A model generated the notes under the pieces. It saw only the letters and a list, made by a program, of their open reading frames with translations, was not told the DNA's origin and did no database searches. Shown piece after piece: positions 18,122 to 25,301 of a stretch of 64,000 nt of DNA. Source of the stretch: Bacteroidales bacterium. GTDB taxonomy: Bacteria; Bacteroidota; Bacteroidia; Bacteroidales; Muribaculaceae. Position numbers and translations under genes: made by a program. Location of the stretch: positions 74,424 through 138,423 of the forward strand of contig JAAVGM010000019.1 of the NCBI GenBank assembly GCA_014800245.1, in the 5' to 3' direction. Every line of letters starts with the position of its first letter. Within the stretch, counting starts at the first letter, position 1.

Positions 18122-20118
18122 CTTGCTTCGGAAATAAGGGTTTGCAATGCGGAAGTGGTGTCGCTTTCGAGAGCCATTAATTCAGCAAGTATCTCGGAGC
18201 TGTCGCGAAGAGGTGTATAGCGATAGAACAGACGTGTGAGAGGAAATTCACATCCTATCTTATCCTTCGAAGGATCGTGCCAAGCATCGGGCACAAAGGG
18301 CAACACCTCGCGCGCGATATATTCATCAATATCCTCTTTCATAGGAATGGTCTCAGTGTCGGTTAGAGCAGGATCAATCGCCATTCCACTCTTAGGATCT
18401 CCAGGAGTATTATATACGATTTCAGCATCGGGCCAAATCAAGCCAAATGTATCGCGGATAAACTTAATGACGCTCTTAGTGAGTTTGATATGCTGGCCAA
18501 TAATGGAAAATACCTCTGCATCATCCATATCGTGGGCAGGGAATTTAATTGTTGCAATCTTCCGTAAAAGATCTGCATTGCTCTTCTTTTTTTCTACTTT
18601 AGCAAAGTCCAAAGCCTCTGCATCCGGCATACAGTAATGGAGACGCAGAGGACGGTGGATAGTGACTGTGGTGTAAAGGAAATCTTCGACATCCATCAGG
18701 CGCGCCACTTTCACCTCCTCGTCATCCGGAAGAGAGGCATCGTCGAAATTTCCATATATTTCAAGAATCTCCTCAATAGCTTCATCGGGTATCTCATAAC
18801 GTTTCTTACCCAAACTGCGTTGGAGAAGTCGAGCATAGCGGGGATGTGTGGCATCAATCATCAACACCTTGCCGCGACGCTGTTCCGGTTTGTTGTTGTC
18901 GAGAATCCAAAGATAGGTGGAGATATCTGTGCCGTAAAAGAGATTTTTCGGAAGAGCCACGATGGCATCAAGCAGGTCACGGTCCATGAGCATCTTGCGG
19001 ATCTCGCTCCATCCGCTGCCGGCTGATCCATTGAAGAGAGGCGACCCATTAAGCACTATCCCTATCCGCGAACCGTTAGGATCCATCTTGCTGATCATAT
19101 GAAGCAGGAAAAGGAGCGATCCATCGGATGTGGAGGGAAGTCCCACAGAGAATCGTCCATCGCTTTTCGCTGCATCCTCTTTCACTTTCCCTTCAATCTT
19201 TTTCCAATCCACGCCGAAGGGAGGGTTGGCAAGCATATATCCGAAGTGCTCTCCCGGAAATTGATCATTGGCCAATGTGTCGCCGAGCGCGATGTTACGG
19301 TCTTTCTCCAGATCTCCTTTGATGAGAAGATCCGACTTGCAGATGGCGTAGGTTTTCTCATTGAGTTCCTGCCCGAAAAGATACACTTTCATATCCTTGC
19401 GATCTGTCATCTGCTGGAGATATCGTTTCCCTTCGGTGAGCATTCCGCCGGTGCCGCAGCAGGGGTCGTAGATCTGGAAATGCTTCCCTATCGTATTCAC
19501 CTCGGCCTCGCGCCCATGCATCACGAGCGACACTAACAGACGCACCACCTCGCGGGGTGTATAGAACTGTCCGGCTTTAGTATTGGTTGTTTCCTTTGAT
19601 TTCCTGATAATGATCTCGAAGATTGTGCCCATCATTGCATTATCCACCTTGTCGGGGTGCAGGTCGGCATTATTTACGAAACTTTCTGTAACCTGAAAGA
19701 GCAGGTCGTTACGGTCGAGGCGTGAATATATGCGTGTGATATCGCCATTCTCCCCATCCTCCTGAGTGAAGGCAAGGAGGATGTTACGCACATTGGGGGT
19801 GAACCCGTCAAGATATGCCTTGAAATTGTCGGCAAGCATCTTGGGCTGGGCCAAGAGTTTATTTAGGGAGAGTCCTGAGGTATTGAAGAATGTAAGTCCA
19901 TTACGTCGCATAAGGGCCATCAGCATCACCTCTTTTTTCTCTTCGGGGAAGGCTCGGTATTGCTGATAGAGTTCGTCATATCTGTCCTGCAACACGCAAT
20001 CGAGACGGCGAAGAAGTGTGAAAGGGAGGATCACGTTCTCCACTTCCGTATCGTCATAGACACCTCTAATAATCTCCTTGATGTTCCAAATCATTCCGGC
20101 AAGTTCCTGTTCTGTCAT
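18118..20118 (-). CDS. hsdM: Type I restriction enzyme, DNA adenine methyltransferase HsdM
   Basis: HsdM methylates adenine at the site chosen by HsdS, protecting host DNA. Visible motifs are FYTPREVV (motif X, from residue 185), the S-adenosylmethionine site DPCCGTGG (218-225) and the catalytic NPPF (298-301), the N6-adenine signature. An N-terminal helical domain (1-160) and a C-terminal tail that meets HsdS are present. The length of 666 residues is somewhat long for the family. First gene of the operon; stop and hsdS start share ATGA, which implies translational coupling. Confidence 0.95.
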   Translation of the reverse strand: MTEQELAGMIWNIKEIIRGVYDDTEVENVILPFTLLRRLDCVLQDRYDELYQQYRAFPEEKKEVMLMALMRRNGLTFFNTSGLSLNKLLAQPKMLADNFKAYLDGFTPNVRNILLAFTQEDGENGDITRIYSRLDRNDLLFQVTESFVNNADLHPDKVDNAMMGTIFEIIIRKSKETTNTKAGQFYTPREVVRLLVSLVMHGREAEVNTIGKHFQIYDPCCGTGGMLTEGKRYLQQMTDRKDMKVYLFGQELNEKTYAICKSDLLIKGDLEKDRNIALGDTLANDQFPGEHFGYMLANPPFGVDWKKIEGKVKEDAAKSDGRFSVGLPSTSDGSLLFLLHMISKMDPNGSRIGIVLNGSPLFNGSAGSGWSEIRKMLMDRDLLDAIVALPKNLFYGTDISTYLWILDNNKPEQRRGKVLMIDATHPRYARLLQRSLGKKRYEIPDEAIEEILEIYGNFDDASLPDDEEVKVARLMDVEDFLYTTVTIHRPLRLHYCMPDAEALDFAKVEKKKSNADLLRKIATIKFPAHDMDDAEVFSIIGQHIKLTKSVIKFIRDTFGLIWPDAEIVYNTPGDPKSGMAIDPALTDTETIPMKEDIDEYIAREVLPFVPDAWHDPSKDKIGCEFPLTRLFYRYTPLRDSSEILAELMALESDTTSALQTLISEAR

Positions 20119-20158
20119 ATCTTGAAAAGGGTTAGTTCTTTTTTATTATATTGATATG

Positions 20159-20166
20159 CAAAGATA
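20159..20166 (-). promoter_or_regulatory. hsdM operon promoter -7 element
   Basis: TATCTTTG on the minus strand matches TAnnTTTG, giving a leader of about 35 bases before hsdM. No good TTTG box is seen at the usual upstream distance. Confidence 0.55.
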
Positions 20167-20927
20167 CAAAATTTTGCCGATTATCCTCAGCTTTTTTAAC
20201 AATTATCTGTGAGATAAAAGCAGATTAGACCTGTCGGTCGTGGCAGATGGGAGCAGACTCTTCTGTGTACGGACTTATCCGCGCCTGAATAAGCCATCAG
20301 GCTTATTCACGATACCCTTCAAAAATCAATTTTAATCCATCCATCTTATAGATAAAATATTTTCTCTCACAGAGTTACACTGAGGCACAGAGTTTTTCTT
20401 ATGCCTTGGCATGGTTCTTTCCACAGAGGGGAACATGCCTTAGCATGGAGATCTCAGAGCTGAGACAGGTATTTTTTTTGACAATAGAACTTGAGGACAG
20501 GAGTTTTTATTGACAGGAGAACAGTAGAACAGGAGTTGATTGTCAAAGGGGGTATCCCGGCTCTGTGGGCTTAATGCGAAGCATTCCTCCCTCTGTGGGA
20601 AAAACCGAAAGAGGGATTATCTAAAGCAGTGACTCTGTGTTTTCTCTGTGAGAGCCCCATAAATTCGTTGTCGTTCTGAGATCCTTCCCAAAACCGGCAG
20701 GTTTTGTTATTCCATTACATATCACTGATTTTTTTAAAAGTTCTGCGAAAATTCGGTGAACTTCTTTTATTTCTGCGATCACATTTATACCATGATGCGG
20801 TAAATTTCTCTCACAAACAAAGCTCGGATATTACTTAAATGTGGATATTAAAGGAAAAAAGTATGTCTGCTCTCAAATAAAAATAGATCTCATTGGGGAT
20901 TTAGGAGGATAGTCATTTAAACTAATT
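20167..20927. other. Gene-free spacer with palindromes and CTCTGTG-type repeats
   Basis: No convincing reading frame lies in this stretch. It contains a 9-bp palindrome (20287-20295 with 20300-20308, loop ATCA) and an imperfect inverted repeat built from CTCTCACAGAG and CACAGAG words (20363-20397 and 20631-20654). It also has several short direct repeats of the form GACAGGAG between 20480 and 20540. The composition differs from the neighbouring genes. This could be a decayed mobile or repetitive element between the restriction operon and the ADP-ribosyltransferase cassette. Confidence 0.6.
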
Positions 20928-21155
20928 TTAACAAATATTCATTTCATTCATAAATTCTTCCACTACATATAAATCTCCTTGGAGATACATTCCCGTAGAA
21001 CGATCATGAAAATTTCTACATGTTTTGCTTCTATAAAACATTCGCAATGCATCCATATCCGGAATTTTAAGTAATTCGGATATCTTTGCAACTATCATTC
21101 CAATTCTGGCCGAACGCAATATGATTCGCCCCCTATGAATTTTATCTTGGTTCAT
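20928..21155 (-). CDS. Small partner protein, third gene of ADP-ribosyltransferase-like cassette A
   Basis: A 75-residue helical protein that I cannot assign to a named family. It shares a C-terminal pattern with the third gene of the second cassette at 60742-60963: a Ser-x-Thr stretch, an Asp, then TGMYLQGDLYV here against CGLYYQGAVYI there, and an acidic helix at the end. Its start overlaps the stop of the transferase-like gene (ATGA at 21152-21155), so it is very likely translated in coupling with it. An immunity or chaperone role is an inference from this arrangement. Confidence 0.75.
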   Translation of the reverse strand: MNQDKIHRGRIILRSARIGMIVAKISELLKIPDMDALRMFYRSKTCRNFHDRSTGMYLQGDLYVVEEFMNEMNIC

Positions 21156-21661
21156 ATCTTTTCAACAACTACACAATCAGTAAAGCTTAAATATTCATCA
21201 AGAAGCACCTGATTGGTTATACATATTTGATTATTGGGCTTAAGATATTTCAATCTTTCAATCGCCTCAGCACGAGAGATGAATCCTGTCATATAAAGAT
21301 CGATCGTGTCAACTACCCTATCATCTGCCACTCCTCCCTCTATATAATCATAATCTTTCCATAAAAGTTGACCAAGTCGATTGCCTACCACAAAATCAAG
21401 CCAATCTTCATTATACTCATTAAAAATGACATATCTATCCCCTATCTGACTTAGCAACTCTTCTTTTCTAAGCAAATATTTATTAATTACAGGGGCCTTT
21501 CCAAACTTATTTGACCTCCTTATTGCCCAATTAATAGCTTGATCATATATATCCGTTAGATAAAATCCCGGTCCAAAATCAAGCTGAGTACGACTATGGA
21601 CAACATCAGGGGTAGGAATATGGTCAACGCCCGCATGATATACTTCTATTACATCAATCAT
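21152..21661 (-). CDS. DUF3990-like putative ADP-ribosyltransferase, cassette A
   Basis: The 169-residue protein starts with VYHAGV (His9), then LDFGPGFYLTDIYDQAINWA (Tyr34). This order resembles the H-Y-x active site of PARP-like ADP-ribosyltransferases. A later NQICITNQVLL segment is a candidate for the third position. I recognise it as DUF3990-like and infer an ADP-ribosyltransferase fold; the target is unknown. The gene is locked by 4-base overlaps to small genes on both sides. Composition is more A/T-rich than the surrounding housekeeping genes. A toxin or defence effector is plausible, as is a metabolic NAD-using enzyme. Confidence 0.75.
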   Translation of the reverse strand: MIDVIEVYHAGVDHIPTPDVVHSRTQLDFGPGFYLTDIYDQAINWAIRRSNKFGKAPVINKYLLRKEELLSQIGDRYVIFNEYNEDWLDFVVGNRLGQLLWKDYDYIEGGVADDRVVDTIDLYMTGFISRAEAIERLKYLKPNNQICITNQVLLDEYLSFTDCVVVEKI

Positions 21662-21909
21662 ATTTCATTCAGATTATTTTCCCATATATTAAGTGTCTGG
21701 ATAATATCCTCGGTTATATTATCTCTGCTTTCGAGATGAAGCACATTATAACATTTAATTATATACCCATCTATTAATCCAACCCTATCCAAACGATCAA
21801 ATATATCCTGATAATCACATTCAAGCCTATCTGCAACCCATTCTATACATGAAGCTGCAAACATTAAGATCTTTTGCTTCTCATCAATTTTTATTATTTC
21901 AGGAGCCAT
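21658..21909 (-). CDS. DUF3791-like small protein, first gene of cassette A
   Basis: An 83-residue helical protein with the pattern expected for DUF3791: FAASCIEWVADRL, then LIDGYIIKCYNVLHLE and a closing acidic helix. I choose the ATG at 21909 over the TTG two codons upstream. Its stop overlaps the transferase-like start (ATGA at 21658-21661). DUF3791 genes commonly sit beside DUF3990 genes. Being first in the unit and small, it fits an antitoxin or adaptor, but nothing in the sequence proves this. The AAA-ATPase gene ends 46 bases upstream on the same strand. Confidence 0.75.
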   Translation of the reverse strand: MAPEIIKIDEKQKILMFAASCIEWVADRLECDYQDIFDRLDRVGLIDGYIIKCYNVLHLESRDNITEDIIQTLNIWENNLNEI

Positions 21910-21955
21910 ATTCAACTAACAATTAAAATAAAATTTGCCAACACAAAAAGTCGAA

Positions 21956-23518
21956 TTACATTATCTCCTCAATTAAAGGATCTTCGATGTTTCTCGTTTT
22001 TGAAGAGAAGTTTGCGCCGATAAGGAAAACTTTACGGCTGTCAGTGAGATATTGACGAGGGTATTCCTTATCTTTTATTTGATTCAATGCCTCAATTGAG
22101 GAACCATCAAATTTCAATTCAATAATATAGATATATTTTGAGGTGCGTATAAGCATATCAATTCTGCCGTTTGACGTATGAACCTCTGCATTAGTTTTTA
22201 CGCCAATCAAAGAAAGAAGAATATAGAATGCATTTTGAAAATTGTTCTCATTATCCATTTTCAAATCATACGGCACGGACGCAAAATACGTCTCAAGATA
22301 GCGCATCATATCCTTAGGGCGCCCAAGAAGAATGCTGTTGATGATATTTTGAACCACCGACTCCGTTGATCCCCTTTTTACTTTTACATAATAAGGCAGG
22401 ATATCCTTAAAAATTCCTGCTGTGACCTCTTTATTCGGTATCCCTAAAGTAAAAAGTCCGGTGGAGGAATCGTAGTTCTTTATTGTGAGATAACCGGTCT
22501 GGCATAGAAGCGCCAATGGGTCTAAACTTTGCAGGTCAAGCCCGGAAAGAGTGTCAATGTCGCAATGAGTGTTGAAAACATTCTCTAAGTCGGCATCTAT
22601 CTTTTTTAATGATTCCGCTATTATTGTGGGCATCCCTGTATGATTCCAATAATTCTGGATCCGGCCATCATTCATAGCATTCAGCACCGACCAAGGATTA
22701 TATATATCGCTTCCTGTTATTGCGAAGCGATATCCATCATAATTTTCCTTGATTATATTTAGGGTTTCCTGATAATCGAATGAATTTTTTCTTGCTATAT
22801 TTTCTATTCCTTTCTGGAAATCGCTGATCAATTCCATCTCCGTGATGCCGCATATATCCGCGAACTCATCAGTGAAGGTTATATCCTTAAGATTATTAAG
22901 ATCTGAAAAGATACTTAATTTGCTGAAACGGCTTACACCCGTAAGGAAGACCAAGCGAATATAGTCGGCACAACTTTTGAAATTGGAATATAGTCCGGAT
23001 AAAGCCTCTCTATAATGATTGAAATTTGATTCATCATTAAGATTGCCTACGAGAGGATGATCATATTCATCTACGAGGATCACCACACGCTTTCCCGTCT
23101 TCTCATACGCCGATTTTAGGATATTACGGAATCTTACGGATAGATGGTCCGATTTATATTTCACCTCATATTTCTCCTCCCATTGGGTAAAGATATCGTC
23201 TAAGGCGACATTCAATCGGTGAGGCTCAGCAAAACGATCGGTGCTTAGATCCATACGAAGAACCGGATAAGATTCCCAATTCCATTCCATAGTATCAGCA
23301 TATAATCCCTTAAAGAGAGATCTCTCCCCTTCAAAGAAATATTTTAAAACGGAAAGAAAAAGACTCTTACCGAATCTACGGGGACGCGCAAGAAAATAGT
23401 ATTGCCCTCCATTTACGATTGGCTCAATGAATCGGGTCTTATCAACATAGATAAAACCTAACTCACGAAGAGTCTTAAAATCTTGCTGCCCGATTGGATA
23501 TTTCACAGTTGCTTTCAC
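21956..23518 (-). CDS. AAA-ATPase with C-terminal PD-(D/E)xK nuclease-like domain
   Basis: The 520-residue protein belongs to the AAA-ATPase-like family common in Bacteroidota. It opens with YPIGQQDFKTLRELGFIYVDKT. The P-loop is RPRRFGKSLFLS at about residues 46-57, and the Walker B-type motif is VVILVDEYDHPL. The C-terminal 100 residues contain DMLIRTSKYIYIIELKF, the Asp and Glu-x-Lys core of a PD-(D/E)xK nuclease-like domain. The function is unproven; a role in defence or mobile elements is often proposed. The start is a GTG, 14 bases after the expected transcription start. It may be cotranscribed with the downstream three-gene cassette. Confidence 0.85.
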   Translation of the reverse strand: MKATVKYPIGQQDFKTLRELGFIYVDKTRFIEPIVNGGQYYFLARPRRFGKSLFLSVLKYFFEGERSLFKGLYADTMEWNWESYPVLRMDLSTDRFAEPHRLNVALDDIFTQWEEKYEVKYKSDHLSVRFRNILKSAYEKTGKRVVILVDEYDHPLVGNLNDESNFNHYREALSGLYSNFKSCADYIRLVFLTGVSRFSKLSIFSDLNNLKDITFTDEFADICGITEMELISDFQKGIENIARKNSFDYQETLNIIKENYDGYRFAITGSDIYNPWSVLNAMNDGRIQNYWNHTGMPTIIAESLKKIDADLENVFNTHCDIDTLSGLDLQSLDPLALLCQTGYLTIKNYDSSTGLFTLGIPNKEVTAGIFKDILPYYVKVKRGSTESVVQNIINSILLGRPKDMMRYLETYFASVPYDLKMDNENNFQNAFYILLSLIGVKTNAEVHTSNGRIDMLIRTSKYIYIIELKFDGSSIEALNQIKDKEYPRQYLTDSRKVFLIGANFSSKTRNIEDPLIEEIM

Positions 23519-23537
23519 CTACTTGTCTTTTAGATTA

Positions 23538-23545
23538 CAAATATA
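23538..23545 (-). promoter_or_regulatory. Promoter -7 element of the AAA-ATPase gene
   Basis: TATATTTG on the minus strand, 19 bases before the GTG start. The possible upstream TTG is at a somewhat long spacing (about 22 bases). Confidence 0.6.
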
Positions 23546-23599
23546 AATAAAAAAGATGAGTATTCTACAAGACTCCATCCATTTTTCTAAAGGAATTCA

Positions 23600-23866
23600 T
23601 CAATCTTGACCTTTCTTCTCGTTGATTCGCTTCCGAATGAGCCTCACCACCCATAGAAGGAGAAGCGCACCAATCAGGGCGCTGATTAAGGCGCCGATGA
23701 GATTATAGGCGGCAAAGCTTATCACACCGAACAACCAGCCGCCTAAGATTGCTCCTACTATTCCTATCGCAAGGTCGATTTTCCATCCGGATCCTTTGTC
23801 TTTTAACACGCCGGCAACTATTAATCCTATCACTATCCCTATGAGTAAAAACCAAATATAATGCAT
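23600..23866 (-). CDS. GlsB/YeaQ/YmgE-family small membrane protein
   Basis: An 88-residue protein with three hydrophobic helices and the glycine-rich family pattern GWKIDLAIGIVGAILGGWLFG. These transglycosylase-associated or stress-response membrane proteins are widespread; their biochemical role is not settled. The C-terminus is basic (RLIRKRINEKKG) and presumably cytoplasmic. I choose the ATG at 23866 rather than a TTG three codons earlier. It is a single gene with a short A/T-rich direct repeat upstream. Confidence 0.85.
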   Translation of the reverse strand: MHYIWFLLIGIVIGLIVAGVLKDKGSGWKIDLAIGIVGAILGGWLFGVISFAAYNLIGALISALIGALLLLWVVRLIRKRINEKKGQD

Positions 23867-23881
23867 AACTTCCAATTTTTA

Positions 23882-23915
23882 ATAATATATCCCTTAAAAT
23901 AATATATCCCTTAAA
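23882..23915. repeat. Two 17-bp direct repeats upstream of the glsB-like gene
   Basis: ATAATATATCCCTTAAA occurs twice in direct succession, 15 bases before the ATG of the GlsB-like gene on the minus strand. It may be an operator, or a chance duplication in the leader. Confidence 0.7.
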
Positions 23916-23972
23916 ACGTCGGGATAGCGGAATAGTTTAAAAATAAGGAACGAGGATAAGCATAAAAAGAAA

Positions 23973-24001
23973 AAGGCCACACGGAAAAATCGTGCGGCCT
24001 T
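23973..24001 (-). terminator. Terminator of the rpsF-rpsR-rplI operon
   Basis: On the minus strand an 11-base stem (AAGGCCGCACG with one G-U pair) closes over a short U-rich loop. It is followed directly by a U-rich tail (CUUUUUCUUUUU). It lies 22 bases after the rplI stop. Confidence 0.9.
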
Positions 24002-24022
24002 ATATTTTGAAGCAGAAGCGAA

Positions 24023-24466
24023 TTACTCAGATACAACCTCGAATTCAATTTCTGCAACTACGTCCTTAAGGAACTTAACTGTGGCTTTGTAAACACCAAC
24101 CTCCTTAACAGGCTCCTTGAGAACGATGAGCTTGCGATCAACATTGTGACCTGCTTTCTCAAGAGCGTCTGCAATCTGGATTGTGTTAACAGAACCGAAT
24201 ACAGTGCCTGTAGCGCTTGTCTTGGCACCGATAGTGAGTTTTACACCCTCAAGAGCAGCTGCTGCAGCCTCAGCCTCAGCACGCATTTTTGCAATCTTGT
24301 GGGCACGCTGCTTCTGATCCTCAGCAAGACGCTTGAGAGCGGCAGCAGATGCGATGATAGCGATTCCCTGGGGGATGAGATAATTGCGGCCATAACCGTC
24401 CTTAACCTCAACCACATCATCCTTGTAACCCAAATTGGGCACATTTTCTTTAAGTATTATCTTCAT
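24023..24466 (-). CDS. rplI: Ribosomal protein bL9
   Basis: L9 of the large ribosomal subunit. The N-terminal signature is intact: MKIILKENVPNLGYKDD, then VKDGYGRNYLIPQG. It is followed by the long connecting helix and the C-terminal rRNA-binding domain. The 147-residue length is standard. Last gene of the conserved rpsF-rpsR-rplI operon, with a strong terminator after it. Confidence 0.98.
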   Translation of the reverse strand: MKIILKENVPNLGYKDDVVEVKDGYGRNYLIPQGIAIIASAAALKRLAEDQKQRAHKIAKMRAEAEAAAAALEGVKLTIGAKTSATGTVFGSVNTIQIADALEKAGHNVDRKLIVLKEPVKEVGVYKATVKFLKDVVAEIEFEVVSE

Positions 24467-24493
24467 TTGTGTTGTGTCTTTAATTAAAAACGA

Positions 24494-24760
24494 TTATTTC
24501 ATCAAGTCGGTCACGTAGGGAAGAAGTGCGAGGTGACGTGCACGCTTTACAGCCTGTGCCACACGACGCTGGAACTTGAGAGAAGTACCGGTGATACGAC
24601 GGGGAAGAATCTTACCCTGCTCGTTGAGGAACTTCTTAAGGAACTCAGGATCCTTATAGTCGATATACTTGATGCCGCTGCGTTTGAAACGGCAATATTT
24701 CTTCTTCTTAGTGTCAACTGAGAGGGGAGTGAGATAACGGATTTCGTTCTGTGCTGCCAT
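24494..24760 (-). CDS. rpsR: Ribosomal protein bS18
   Basis: S18 of the small subunit, which pairs with S6 on 16S rRNA. The 88-residue protein has [15 protein letters not shown] and the family motif [21 protein letters not shown]. It lies 2 bases after rpsF. Confidence 0.98.
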   Translation of the reverse strand: MAAQNEIRYLTPLSVDTKKKKYCRFKRSGIKYIDYKDPEFLKKFLNEQGKILPRRITGTSLKFQRRVAQAVKRARHLALLPYVTDLMK

Positions 24761-24762
24761 GA

Positions 24763-25149
24763 TTATGCCTCCTGTGTTTTAGCTTCAGCCGCAGCCTCAG
24801 CGGGTTTCTCATTTGCTTTCTGTGCTCTCACTTTGCGACGCTTTTCAGCATATTCCTGTGCGTATTTGTCGAGACGGAATGTGAGGAAGCGAAGAACGCG
24901 CTCGTCGCGGCGGAACGCTGTTTCGAGTTTCTTCACGATTGTGGGCTCACCCTTGAACTCAACCAATACGTAGAAGCCTGTTGACTTCTTCTGGATAGGA
25001 TATGCGAGCTTGCGCAGACCCCAAAGCTCTTCGCTGACAATCTCACAGTCGTTTGACTTGAGAACGTCGTTGAACTTTTCTACCGCTTCCTTCATCTGGT
25101 CGTCAGACAAAACGGGAGTTAAAATGAAAACGGTTTCGTAGTAATTCAT
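24763..25149 (-). CDS. rpsF: Ribosomal protein bS6
   Basis: S6 of the small subunit. It begins with [16 protein letters not shown] and has the conserved [18 protein letters not shown] and [17 protein letters not shown] charged Ala/Glu-rich tail ends the 128-residue protein. First gene of the operon. The leader upstream contains a hairpin and a well-formed promoter that overlap each other. Confidence 0.98.
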   Translation of the reverse strand: MNYYETVFILTPVLSDDQMKEAVEKFNDVLKSNDCEIVSEELWGLRKLAYPIQKKSTGFYVLVEFKGEPTIVKKLETAFRRDERVLRFLTFRLDKYAQEYAEKRRKVRAQKANEKPAEAAAEAKTQEA

Positions 25150-25221
25150 ACGTTTTACAAATTGTTAATTGTTAATTTATCAAATCTCGTGCCTTCCGAA
25201 TCTCTCCTTCGGGCATAAAAA

Positions 25222-25273
25222 TTTGCGGCGGTTTCCGCCTTTGGAGCATCCTCCACGCGAAAACCGCCGCAAA
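25222..25273 (-). terminator. GC-rich hairpin between the acyl-CoA dehydrogenase operon and rpsF
   Basis: TTTGCGGCGGTTT (25273-25261 on the minus strand) pairs perfectly with AAACCGCCGCAAA (25234-25222). An inner hairpin fills the loop, and a TTTTTAT tail follows. It should end transcription arriving from the dehydrogenase operon. The 5' arm overlaps the rpsF promoter. The remaining part may act as a leader element for S6/S18 control. Confidence 0.85.
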
Positions 25274-25301
25274 GTTAATAAATTATTTTCATTTATACAA
25301 A
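25270..25301 (-). promoter_or_regulatory. rpsF operon promoter
   Basis: TTTG (25301-25298), a 20-base spacer and TAACTTTG (25277-25270) on the minus strand. Transcription should start near 25264, inside the 5' arm of the terminator hairpin. The upstream box lies close to the stop codon of the acyl-CoA dehydrogenase gene. Confidence 0.85.
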
